From the NCBI GenBank assembly GCA_030611115.1, contig JAUWQK010000014.1, forward strand, positions 1-11,333: a stretch of 11,333 nucleotides of DNA. Direction: 5' to 3'. Positions 1 through 5,796 of the stretch are shown piece after piece. Position 1 is the stretch's first letter. Every line of letters begins with the position of its first letter. Origin of the DNA: Deltaproteobacteria bacterium. Its GTDB lineage: Bacteria; Desulfobacterota; Desulfobacteria; Desulfobacterales; ETH-SRB1. The position numbers and the translations under genes are program-made. The notes under the pieces were generated by a model. The model had not been told where the DNA came from. It searched no databases and worked only from the letters and a program-made list of their open reading frames with translations.

Positions 1-148
1 ACAGGAATAAAGCTGATGGGACGACTGAAACTTAAATTGGCTTTTTATATTTCTAAATATCCAATACATGGATCAACTGCAATGCCTGAGGCTGTGCACA
101 GTTTAACATAAGAAATTGGTCTATTTACCGTGATGTCTGATAATAGTA
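1..148. other. Left-edge stretch with no assignable gene
   Basis: No feature can be assigned with confidence. Plus frame 1 is open from the first base to a TAA at 109-111 (36 codons) and could be the tail of a gene lying to the left. The minus strand also has an open run of about 39 codons ending in TAA near 49-51, reading out of the neighbouring repeat. Neither has a recognisable motif, and runs of this length occur often by chance. No terminator hairpin is evident. Confidence 0.3.
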
Positions 149-306
149 AGGGCTCGCTCAAAAATAACTTCACATTTTGATGAGCCGATCCATCCCGCAT
201 GGTTGCGTTGCTCGTTGGTTAAATAGCCCGCTATTCGCCCTCCTCGCGCCTTGCCATACGGGCGCCTCGACACCTGAAAATGTAAATTTATTTTTGAGCG
301 AACCCT
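149..306. repeat. Long imperfect palindrome with 30-bp terminal inverted repeats (element 1)
   Basis: The two ends (149-178 and 277-306) are inverted repeats matching at about 26 of 30 positions, beginning AGGG(C/T)TCGCTCAAAAATAA. The arms continue to pair imperfectly inward. At the exact centre is a short hairpin, AATAGC-CC-GCTATT (222-235). The interior is more GC-rich than its surroundings. The layout resembles a MITE or a large intergenic hairpin repeat. No clear target-site duplication is visible and no transposase is encoded. It lies just downstream of the glycosyltransferase stop and could fold in the 3' end of that transcript. The apex and right end recur at 1205-1358. Confidence 0.8.
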
Positions 307-307
307 A

Positions 308-334
308 AATTAAAAACACATCTGAGTTTTAATT
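308..334 (-). terminator. Weak AT-only hairpin at the glycosyltransferase stop codon
   Basis: AATTAAAA (308-315) and TTTTAATT (327-334) form a perfect 8-bp inverted repeat around an 11-base loop. It overlaps the TAA stop of the minus-strand glycosyltransferase. The stem has no GC pairs, so it would be a poor rho-independent terminator alone. The larger palindrome immediately downstream may matter more. Confidence 0.25.
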
Positions 335-1201
335 GTCAAGAATGTATATTTTTGATGATAGAAGCTTTAGAACTTTATTTAAAGCAGATTTTTCATTACC
401 GGCTTTAATGTGGGCCACCTTTCTGCCCAGAACTCCCCAGACTTCCGGATCAGTGGTTTTATAAAAAACAATTGTCGGCACCCCAAGAATTCCTGCGAGA
501 TGACTTGCGCCGGAGTCATTTCCAATATAGAGTGATGCATCGGCAAGCAGGTTGGCCAGGCTTTCAACATTTTCCGGCCACTTTACCCATCTGCCTGTAA
601 AATCCTCATGCATGAAGGTTGTTTTTTCTGCAGGTCCTGCGATAAACCCTGTCTTTTTATATCCAAATCGTTGCAATTCATCAGCAAGAGCAAGATAAAA
701 TCGGGGCGAATAGTTTTTGGCAGGGCTTCCGCTTCCAGGATGAATCAGAGCATAATTGCCTTTTTTTGTCCTTGGAGGAAAACAATCAGAAAGGTTTTCA
801 GGAATATTAACAGGAAAATGGGATTGCATGGATTGACAGTGATAAACTGCTACATGCATCCGCCTGGCTGGAAATGGGGCAATTGATACAACCGGCAGCA
901 AAGCATATTTTTTTAGAAGATTAACAACATTCTGTCCGGATGACAGCCAGAGTACGGCGCCATTTGGTTGGCCTATTTCCGGAGGAATTGCTTTTCCATT
1001 GAACAGATCAAGCAATTTTGAAGAATCCATGTCTATGAATGAATCAAGCAGGCCGAGATTAATGGCTAAACGCATATATTCCGGGCGGCCAATACCTGTA
1101 AAAAAATAATCCGGCAAAATTTTTCGTAAGCAGTGAATAGCGGGCCATGTAAGTATAAAATCACCGAGCGCCCCGCGGTGGCAAATTAAGAATGTTTTCA
1201 T
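329..1201 (-). CDS. Glycosyltransferase family 9 (heptosyltransferase-like) protein
   Basis: Predicted to transfer a sugar, typically a heptose from a nucleotide-activated donor, onto lipopolysaccharide core or a related surface glycan at the cytoplasmic face of the inner membrane. The N-terminus has the GT9 pattern RGALGDFILTWPAI (residues 9-22), where Asp14 matches the conserved acceptor-side Asp. The C-terminal Rossmann lobe carries HPGSGSPAKNY (154-164) and the GT9 signature GNDSGASHLAGILGVPTIVF (227-246), followed by TDPEVWG (250-256). At 290 residues it is slightly short for the family (usually about 320-350) but both lobes are present. The ATG at 1201 puts the canonical motif right at the N-terminus; the Shine-Dalgarno is weak. 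The upstream region is the arm of repeat element 2, so the gene's leader lies within that repeat. It stands alone, so its substrate cannot be read from neighbours. Confidence 0.9.
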   Translation of the reverse strand: MKTFLICHRGALGDFILTWPAIHCLRKILPDYFFTGIGRPEYMRLAINLGLLDSFIDMDSSKLLDLFNGKAIPPEIGQPNGAVLWLSSGQNVVNLLKKYALLPVVSIAPFPARRMHVAVYHCQSMQSHFPVNIPENLSDCFPPRTKKGNYALIHPGSGSPAKNYSPRFYLALADELQRFGYKKTGFIAGPAEKTTFMHEDFTGRWVKWPENVESLANLLADASLYIGNDSGASHLAGILGVPTIVFYKTTDPEVWGVLGRKVAHIKAGNEKSALNKVLKLLSSKIYILDN

Positions 1202-1204
1202 ATT

Positions 1205-1358
1205 ATTTGCATCCCAACTTCACCATATCTTTCATCGATCTTCATTCGCAAAAATCCTCGAAATAGCCCGCTATTCCTGCGGTTTTGTTCAATCAGATCG
1301 ATGAAATCTACGGCAAATTTGGGCGCAAATTCTACCAACTTATTTTTGACCGAGCCCT
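1205..1358. repeat. Second long palindromic repeat related to element 1 (element 2)
   Basis: The central palindrome spans 1205-1330. Its outer arms pair imperfectly (ATTTGC at 1205-1210 with GCAAAT at 1325-1330), it contains a perfect 12-bp inverted repeat TTTCATCGATCT (1230-1241) with AGATCGATGAAA (1295-1306), and its apex AAATAGCCCGCTATTC (1261-1276) is identical to that of element 1. The right end, TTATTTTTGACCGAGCCCT up to 1358, matches the right end of element 1 at all but two positions. The matching left terminus is missing: symmetry would place it inside the glycosyltransferase start. The copy therefore appears truncated on that side or abutted by the gene. Confidence 0.75.
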
Positions 1359-1483
1359 AAGTTTACTGTACAGGCGGCAGGTGTTTTCAAAAAGCGTCTC
1401 AATTACTTCCGTTCGGTCAGAGTCAAAAATGGAATCGCAAAGATGGGAGTGTGTATCTATAATTTTATAAATGTTCATCTGCT

Positions 1484-2695
1484 TCATATTTCAGCCACTG
1501 ATGATGTACTGCTTTTACGATAGTATGGCTTTATGGCAACAAAACAAACCGTTGCTGCCAAAATACATCTCCCTATCCACCGGATTATCTTTAGACTATC
1601 GTTTCCTAAAAATCCTTCTCCTTCCTCGATCAACCACTTGGCGAATATATCAGATCCCATCTCAAACAATATCCACATGGCAGCCACAAAACCGATGTAG
1701 GAGGCAATTGTTAAAATGGTGCTATGTCCTCTATAAGTTAAAGTCCAAAGTGAGGAAAAAATGGGGTCGGTTTTAGCTGCTTGATTGATTTTCCGTACAG
1801 CGGCCATAGATTGGTAATGAGAGTTAAGAGAAACGGCAAGAGCTAAGACATATATCACCGAACCTAATATAATGAGAGGGTAATATTGAATCATCTGATG
1901 TAAAGAGATTAAGCCCCGAATCCATTCGGGCATAATCTTGTCCATCCTGGCTTCTAATGTCTTCAATAGTTTCTCCTTAGCCTGGATATCTGCCTTATTC
2001 TCCATGCGAGTAATTTCTTGCGTCAGCTCTTTTCTTTTTCTCACCAGGTTCGGTTTTTCCATACTTATCTTGCTATTAATTGTATCAAGCTTGACCTGTA
2101 AATCTCTCGAAATGGATTCGACTCGTTCCATTTTGCTTTCAAGCGTGCGGTACCACCTTTTACCCAAATTACGACGTATCCATTCCTGAATTGTCATCGG
2201 GAGGGTTTTCAGCTCAGTATAAAGTTCCGGCATCAGTACGGCAACTTGAGGGTAGTCAGGGAGAAATTCATTGAGAGGTTTTACTACCATTTCGTTAACT
2301 TGTGCTCCAATTACACGTACCGTATTATCAGCCTCTTCCTGATACCGCTGCCAGTTTCCTTCGCCTCGTCTGTTGATCCCGGCCAATGTCCGAATAAGTT
2401 TGTCTTTTTCCTTCATCCATGGTTGTTTTCTGATGGTTATCTGGACAGCACCTAAAGTCTGTTTGAAATCATCAATCGCTGTAATAGAGTTTTCTATTAC
2501 GCCTTTTTCGTTCTTGTATATTTCTATTTCAGTTCTTATATCTCGCTTCTTATCTATGTCGGAAGAATAGGGCTTGAGGACGTTCACCAGCAACAAAATG
2601 CCGAAGACCAGGCTGGCAATAATTGTACGCTTAACTCGCTTGTTTTGCTCTTCCCACAAGGTTGTATGCCGTGTTAGGCGAAAATCTTCATCCAT
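1484..2695 (-). CDS. Membrane protein with long coiled-coil loop, unknown function
   Basis: I do not recognise this 403-residue protein. It has four probable transmembrane helices, at about residues 23-41, 272-290, 325-346 and 368-388. Between the first two lies a roughly 230-residue hydrophilic, heptad-rich segment predicted to be helical coiled coil, most strongly around 50-80 and 185-255. The topology is reminiscent of envelope-spanning scaffold or mechanosensory proteins, but no diagnostic motif is visible. The ATG at 2695 is preceded by GAGG eight bases upstream, supporting this start. A likely terminator separates it from the small upstream gene, so it probably has its own promoter. Calling it a membrane protein is well supported; its role is not. 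Confidence 0.78.
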   Translation of the reverse strand: MDEDFRLTRHTTLWEEQNKRVKRTIIASLVFGILLLVNVLKPYSSDIDKKRDIRTEIEIYKNEKGVIENSITAIDDFKQTLGAVQITIRKQPWMKEKDKLIRTLAGINRRGEGNWQRYQEEADNTVRVIGAQVNEMVVKPLNEFLPDYPQVAVLMPELYTELKTLPMTIQEWIRRNLGKRWYRTLESKMERVESISRDLQVKLDTINSKISMEKPNLVRKRKELTQEITRMENKADIQAKEKLLKTLEARMDKIMPEWIRGLISLHQMIQYYPLIILGSVIYVLALAVSLNSHYQSMAAVRKINQAAKTDPIFSSLWTLTYRGHSTILTIASYIGFVAAMWILFEMGSDIFAKWLIEEGEGFLGNDSLKIIRWIGRCILAATVCFVAIKPYYRKSSTSSVAEI

Positions 2696-2724
2696 GTTAT
2701 TTTCCTCACAAAATGGTAAAAGCG

Positions 2725-2747
2725 AAAAACGCCCCGGCTTCGGGCGT
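2725..2747 (-). terminator. Rho-independent terminator (minus strand)
   Basis: Read on the minus strand, ACGCCC and GGGCGT form a 6-bp GC-rich stem around a 7-base loop (GAAGCCG), followed at once by a run of five T. This is a standard intrinsic terminator shape. It lies downstream of the 60-residue membrane protein gene and just upstream of the large membrane protein, implying that the two are separate transcription units. Confidence 0.6.
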
Positions 2748-2812
2748 CAGGGTGAGCGGAGAAAACTTTTGATAAATAAAAAAGTAAAGACATATCCTGT
2801 TTGCCAAAATTA

Positions 2813-2995
2813 TTATCGCATTATGCCAATCATACCACTAAAAACACCACCAAAAACTACAGCAAAAACAGAAGCAATTAGAAATAAAATTATCGCTGCC
2901 GGTATTGACGCAATAGCCCACTTTATCATAAAGATAACCATTGAACCGAAAGGCATTTGAATGTCAGTAACCGTTACCCCTCTAATTTCATCCAT
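2813..2995 (-). CDS. Small single-helix membrane protein, 60 residues, unknown function
   Basis: The predicted 60-residue protein starts MDEIRGVTVTDIQM and carries one long hydrophobic segment (about residues 17-56), rich in Ile, Val, Ala and Gly, with a short positively charged end. The segment contains a single Lys-Trp pair near residues 25-26 and could be one long helix or a helical hairpin. An in-frame start 20 codons further upstream (3055) is possible, but the ATG at 2995 has a near-perfect ribosome-binding site, AAGGAGG, 8 bases upstream, so the shorter form is chosen. A terminator follows. Function is unknown; it could be a holin-like or membrane-accessory peptide, but nothing proves that. 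The strong ribosome-binding site is the best evidence that the gene is real. Confidence 0.68.
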   Translation of the reverse strand: MDEIRGVTVTDIQMPFGSMVIFMIKWAIASIPAAIILFLIASVFAVVFGGVFSGMIGIMR

Positions 2996-3058
2996 TTTCA
3001 GCTCCTCCTTTATAATTAATGGTGTCACATAGAAAAACAGCATATCAGAGTCCAAGCT

Positions 3059-3107
3059 TTGACGCCAATTCCCAAATGTTCTAGATCGGCTTGGCTTTTG
3101 CGGTCAA
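3059..3107. repeat. Two-step inverted repeat at the end of hepT
   Basis: On the plus strand TTGAC-GCCAA (3059-3068) pairs with TTGGC (3091-3095) and GTCAA (3103-3107). The downstream arm is interrupted by seven unpaired bases. The structure covers the hepT stop codon. It may be a transcript-end hairpin, or the decayed counterpart of the similar two-step repeat on the other side of the toxin-antitoxin pair. Confidence 0.4.
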
Positions 3108-3466
3108 GTGCAGCAGTTGGTTCGATCATTATCTTTTATTAAGATGGCAACATCTTCAATCAGATTGTCAAGATTCTCCTCAATAATTCCCCATACGATT
3201 CTATTGCTTATGCCATTATAACCATGTACTAAGATATTCCTGAACGAAATGATGCTCCGATGCTCTCGAATTTGATCAAGCATTTCAGGAGCATCCCTTT
3301 TAATTCTGTTCAGTGCCTCACCAACAATTTCAAATTTTCTTTCAACTCCACTCTGAAGCAAAGCGTTTTCCTTATAATCATCAAAGGTTTTCCCCTCGAC
3401 AAATCTCTTTATTGCTAAAGCGGCATCTTTGACATCGTAAAGATGCTTCAGAATTTCATCCTTCAT
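3104..3466 (-). CDS. hepT: HepT-like HEPN toxin (DUF86)
   Basis: This is the HEPN-domain toxin of a MntA-HepT module. Characterised HepT proteins are ribonucleases that are neutralised when their partner MntA adds AMP to a tyrosine. The 120-residue all-helical protein carries the HEPN catalytic motif R-x4-H-x-Y as RNILVHGY (residues 76-83: Arg76, His81, Tyr83), with Tyr83 in the position modified in the family. A longer reading from a TTG at 3475 exists, but it leaves no spacing for the AGAAAGGG ribosome-binding site. The ATG at 3466 lies 7 bases from that site and is preferred. The gene overlaps the mntA stop by 11 bases, which suggests translational coupling. The motif is intact, so the toxin should be active unless modified. 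The C-terminus ends in an unusual Cys-Cys-Thr. Confidence 0.9.
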   Translation of the reverse strand: MKDEILKHLYDVKDAALAIKRFVEGKTFDDYKENALLQSGVERKFEIVGEALNRIKRDAPEMLDQIREHRSIISFRNILVHGYNGISNRIVWGIIEENLDNLIEDVAILIKDNDRTNCCT

Positions 3467-3752
3467 ATAAATCAACCCTTTCTCTCATTACTCTGTCTCG
3501 AAAATAAGGATTTTTAATCCCATCGGGCGTTACCATATCGATTTCGCAACGAAATTTGTCTTCAAAAAGATGGAGTAGGCCAAAGAATCGCTTTGATGGC
3601 TTATGGTTAGGGTCAATAAACTCAACGATGAAATCAATATCGCTTGATCTACTTGTGTCTCCCCTGGCATATGAACCAAAAATACTCAGTCGTTCTACGT
3701 TAAATGTTTTACAGGCGGGTATAACCATTTTTTTTATTTCATCTAAAGTCAT
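3456..3752 (-). CDS. mntA: MntA-like minimal nucleotidyltransferase antitoxin
   Basis: This is a 98-residue nucleotidyltransferase of the DNA polymerase beta superfamily, minimal (MNT) type. The signature G-S-x10-D-x-D is visible as GSYARGDTSRSSDID (residues 26-40), and the third metal-binding acidic residue is probably Asp72 in EIDMV. In studied MntA-HepT pairs this enzyme transfers AMP from ATP to a HepT tyrosine and blocks toxicity. All catalytic residues are present. The ATG at 3752 has AGGA nine bases upstream. It comes first in the two-gene unit, with hepT overlapping its 3' end, the usual antitoxin-then-toxin arrangement. It lies directly downstream of an attC-like inverted repeat and the ABC-3C operon, in the same orientation. 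Confidence 0.92.
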   Translation of the reverse strand: MTLDEIKKMVIPACKTFNVERLSIFGSYARGDTSRSSDIDFIVEFIDPNHKPSKRFFGLLHLFEDKFRCEIDMVTPDGIKNPYFRDRVMRERVDLYEG

Positions 3753-3794
3753 TTTTGAGCATCCTATACTCTTTAATTTTGTGATCGAACGCGA

Positions 3795-3854
3795 GCGTAA
3801 CCGGCTGGCAATGGAGCATAGCGGAATTGCCAGTCCGCGTTGATGCGGTTAGCG
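3795..3854 (-). repeat. attC-like two-stage inverted repeat
   Basis: On the minus strand, CGCTAAC (3854-3848) and GTTACGC (3801-3795) form the outer pair. The inner perfect 8-bp arms are CTGGCAAT (3833-3826) and ATTGCCAG (3812-3805), around a 13-base loop. The inner arms are set off from the outer ones by 14 bases on one side and 3 on the other. This asymmetric two-box layout, with TAAC and GTTA at the ends, is that of integron attC sites. The outer boxes match the RYYYAAC/GTTRRRY consensus only partly (GTTACGC fits 3 of 4 variable positions), so identity as a functional attC is not established. It occupies the gap between the ABC ATPase stop and mntA. Confidence 0.45.
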
Positions 3855-3859
3855 TTAAC

Positions 3860-5578
3860 TCACCTTTCAATCCTGAAAAGTTTATCCTCCTGTGATAATT
3901 TCACCACTATATACTCATCTTTATTCAATTCCTCCGGCAGCTTATCTTTCAAAATTGATGCAACAAACTGTATACCATTTGCATTGACAAGATTAGCAAT
4001 CCTCAGGAGTTGATTATCATGCATCAGTTCTTTTTTGTCATTGAGGAGAAAGTGCATGCAGGGGATATTCTCTTCATCGGCAAAGAGGGTGTAGGCGATA
4101 TCAAAACACGATATTTCACCCTGCTTTTTTCCAGAACTGAAATTGGTGTTAAATGCTGTGAATTCGTAAAGGCGGCGTCCCTTTACTATTTTTCTATCGG
4201 GCTTCAACGCATACTTTTCACCATACAACTCATAAGACACAGATGAAAAAAGTCTGTTGAACTTGTTGACCTGTTCTTTGATTTTCAGGGCGAATTCATC
4301 GGAGAACAGGTCGTTATCGATTACTGCGAGCTCTTTATTGAGTTCCGTAAGTTTTGACTCGACAGCACTCAATTGACGCAGAGTGTTTTCATATTCCCCC
4401 TTCGTTTGGTATTTGGCATTAAGCTCTACAATCAATTGCTCAAGCACTTCAAAGGAATCACTTTTGGTAATAGCGGCACTTAATTCGGCTTCTTCAACCA
4501 AGAGGCGGGTCAAATGCTCACGTTGTACGGTAAGCTTCGCCTTAATCTTCGGTAAATCCTGCGTAATGAACCGAATTTTGGACTCCACCATTTGGTTGTG
4601 AAAATCATAAAGCTCCTGAAAGGTCTTTTGAATTTCACTTACCAGAGATGTTGCCTGCTGATATATCTGCCGCAACTGCTGCAGATCTATTGTGGATTCA
4701 CCCGATTGTATCTCCTTCTGTGCTTCTGAAATCAAATCTTTCCGTAGTTCAAGTCTGCCAATTTCAGATGAAGTAAGGTTTATCTGATATTTAATTCTGT
4801 TCAGCTTGTCCAAATCCGATTCAAAATTTGGATTAAGATTGAGTGACGCCTTTCGACGTTCAAGTTCTTCTATCTCTGATTGAAGAAGTGACAACGCAGT
4901 CTCGTATGCCGATTTTGTCTGTTCAGACTCAAGGCGTTTCTTGAATTTTTCCTCAGCATTGATTTGAGTGCGCAACTCCTGCTTGATATCTCCTTGCTCA
5001 AAATCACAGCCGAAAAGAAAGAGATAGAGCGTTTCATACTCATCATCACGAGTAAAACGGTCTAGATTTTTGAGCGTGTTGTTAATGCTTATATCTTTGT
5101 AGCGGATATTGTGAGCAATTATCTGCCGGAATGTCGGCTTGTTCCCGTAATGTCCGGGAAACAGAATATCTGTTAGTGTTTCTTCAAACTCGTCATCAGT
5201 TTTATTGTTGCCGTCTACGCGTTGAATTTTGTTTTTTCGGGTCAGAAAGTTCCGTTCAATGAACATTTCTCGAGACTCTTCCTGCAAAAGATCATCTTTG
5301 AGAACCAGCGAAACAAGCACTTTGTTGTCAACAAGAAAATCTTTGACAAGCTTGTATTCGTTCCGTTTGTTTTCGTGGTCGGAGTATATCCCCTTCGCCT
5401 TGGCACCAAGGCAGAAATCAATCAGCTTCAGAACCGTTGTCTTGCCGACGTTGTTCCCGGTCTCTTTACCGCTTAAAACTGGTGTTTCGTCAACAATCAG
5501 GTTAAAACCCGGGTTAAATCGTATGCCTCGGATTATGGCGCCATCCCCACGGGTAATGGTCAGTGACTTCAAGAACAT
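3860..5578 (-). CDS. ABC-3C system ATPase, SMC/RecF-like, DUF2326 family
   Basis: This is the ATPase component of an ABC-three-component (ABC-3C) conflict system, expected to sense DNA or nucleoprotein cues and license the associated effector. The 572-residue protein has an N-terminal head with a RecF/SMC-style P-loop, GNNVGKTTVLKLIDFCLG (residues 41-58). A long coiled coil follows at about 215-440. The C-terminal head contains a signature-like FSSGKKQGE (480-488) and a Walker B-like strand PCMHFLLND (506-514) leading into KKELMHD. The signature and Walker B are degenerate compared with SMC proteins, as is usual in DUF2326. The ATG at 5578 lies 4 bases after AAGGTGG and overlaps the middle-component stop by 10 bases. 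It is the last gene of a tight three-gene operon. Confidence 0.93.
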   Translation of the reverse strand: MFLKSLTITRGDGAIIRGIRFNPGFNLIVDETPVLSGKETGNNVGKTTVLKLIDFCLGAKAKGIYSDHENKRNEYKLVKDFLVDNKVLVSLVLKDDLLQEESREMFIERNFLTRKNKIQRVDGNNKTDDEFEETLTDILFPGHYGNKPTFRQIIAHNIRYKDISINNTLKNLDRFTRDDEYETLYLFLFGCDFEQGDIKQELRTQINAEEKFKKRLESEQTKSAYETALSLLQSEIEELERRKASLNLNPNFESDLDKLNRIKYQINLTSSEIGRLELRKDLISEAQKEIQSGESTIDLQQLRQIYQQATSLVSEIQKTFQELYDFHNQMVESKIRFITQDLPKIKAKLTVQREHLTRLLVEEAELSAAITKSDSFEVLEQLIVELNAKYQTKGEYENTLRQLSAVESKLTELNKELAVIDNDLFSDEFALKIKEQVNKFNRLFSSVSYELYGEKYALKPDRKIVKGRRLYEFTAFNTNFSSGKKQGEISCFDIAYTLFADEENIPCMHFLLNDKKELMHDNQLLRIANLVNANGIQFVASILKDKLPEELNKDEYIVVKLSQEDKLFRIER

Positions 5579-5796
5579 AGTTCCACCTTGCCGTAGTCAT
5601 TCAATGTGACCAGATTGAGAAGAAAAAGCCAGTCGAGACACAGTACAAAAACCGGCATGCTCATTTCTTGCTCAGATGTTGTTTGTATGTATAAATCGAG
5701 CATATCCATTACACGATTCTCTTGAATCGCCTTCAGTACAAAAGCACCATTGAAGTAAATGGTCTGTTCGGGATGAATGTTGTCAGGAACGAGCAT
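5569..5796 (-). CDS. ABC-3C middle component (small, MC6-like)
   Basis: This 75-residue protein sits between the effector and the ATPase gene, which is the defining position of ABC-3C middle components. These small, winged-helix-like subunits are thought to bridge ATPase and effector. It begins MLVPDNIHPEQTIYFNGAFV and contains the pattern LCLDWLFLLNLVTLND (residues 52-67), similar to the family's C-terminal helix plus wing (D-x-L-x-x-L-x-L-x-x-[I/V]-x-L). The frame is open upstream to 5928, but the residues there overlap the effector gene antiregister and look meaningless. The ATG at 5796 is therefore chosen; it overlaps the effector stop by 14 bases (ATGCTCGTTCCTGA). It then overlaps the ATPase start by 10 bases. 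Assignment to the MC6 type is tentative; its role as middle component is well supported by context. Confidence 0.82.
   Translation of the reverse strand: MLVPDNIHPEQTIYFNGAFVLKAIQENRVMDMLDLYIQTTSEQEMSMPVFVLCLDWLFLLNLVTLNDYGKVELCS

Noticed and set aside
149..306. Element 1 as a simple rho-independent terminator
   Set aside because: The structure is about 158 bases long, with interior mismatches and related ends elsewhere, far larger than an intrinsic terminator. It may still influence transcript ends.
1471..1776. Plus-strand frame overlapping the end of the membrane protein gene
   Set aside because: It is antisense to transmembrane-coding sequence and lacks a ribosome-binding site and any motif.
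5229..5609. Plus-strand frames antisense to the ABC ATPase N-terminus
   Set aside because: They are shadows of a gene with clear P-loop and coiled-coil motifs, and have no independent start signal.
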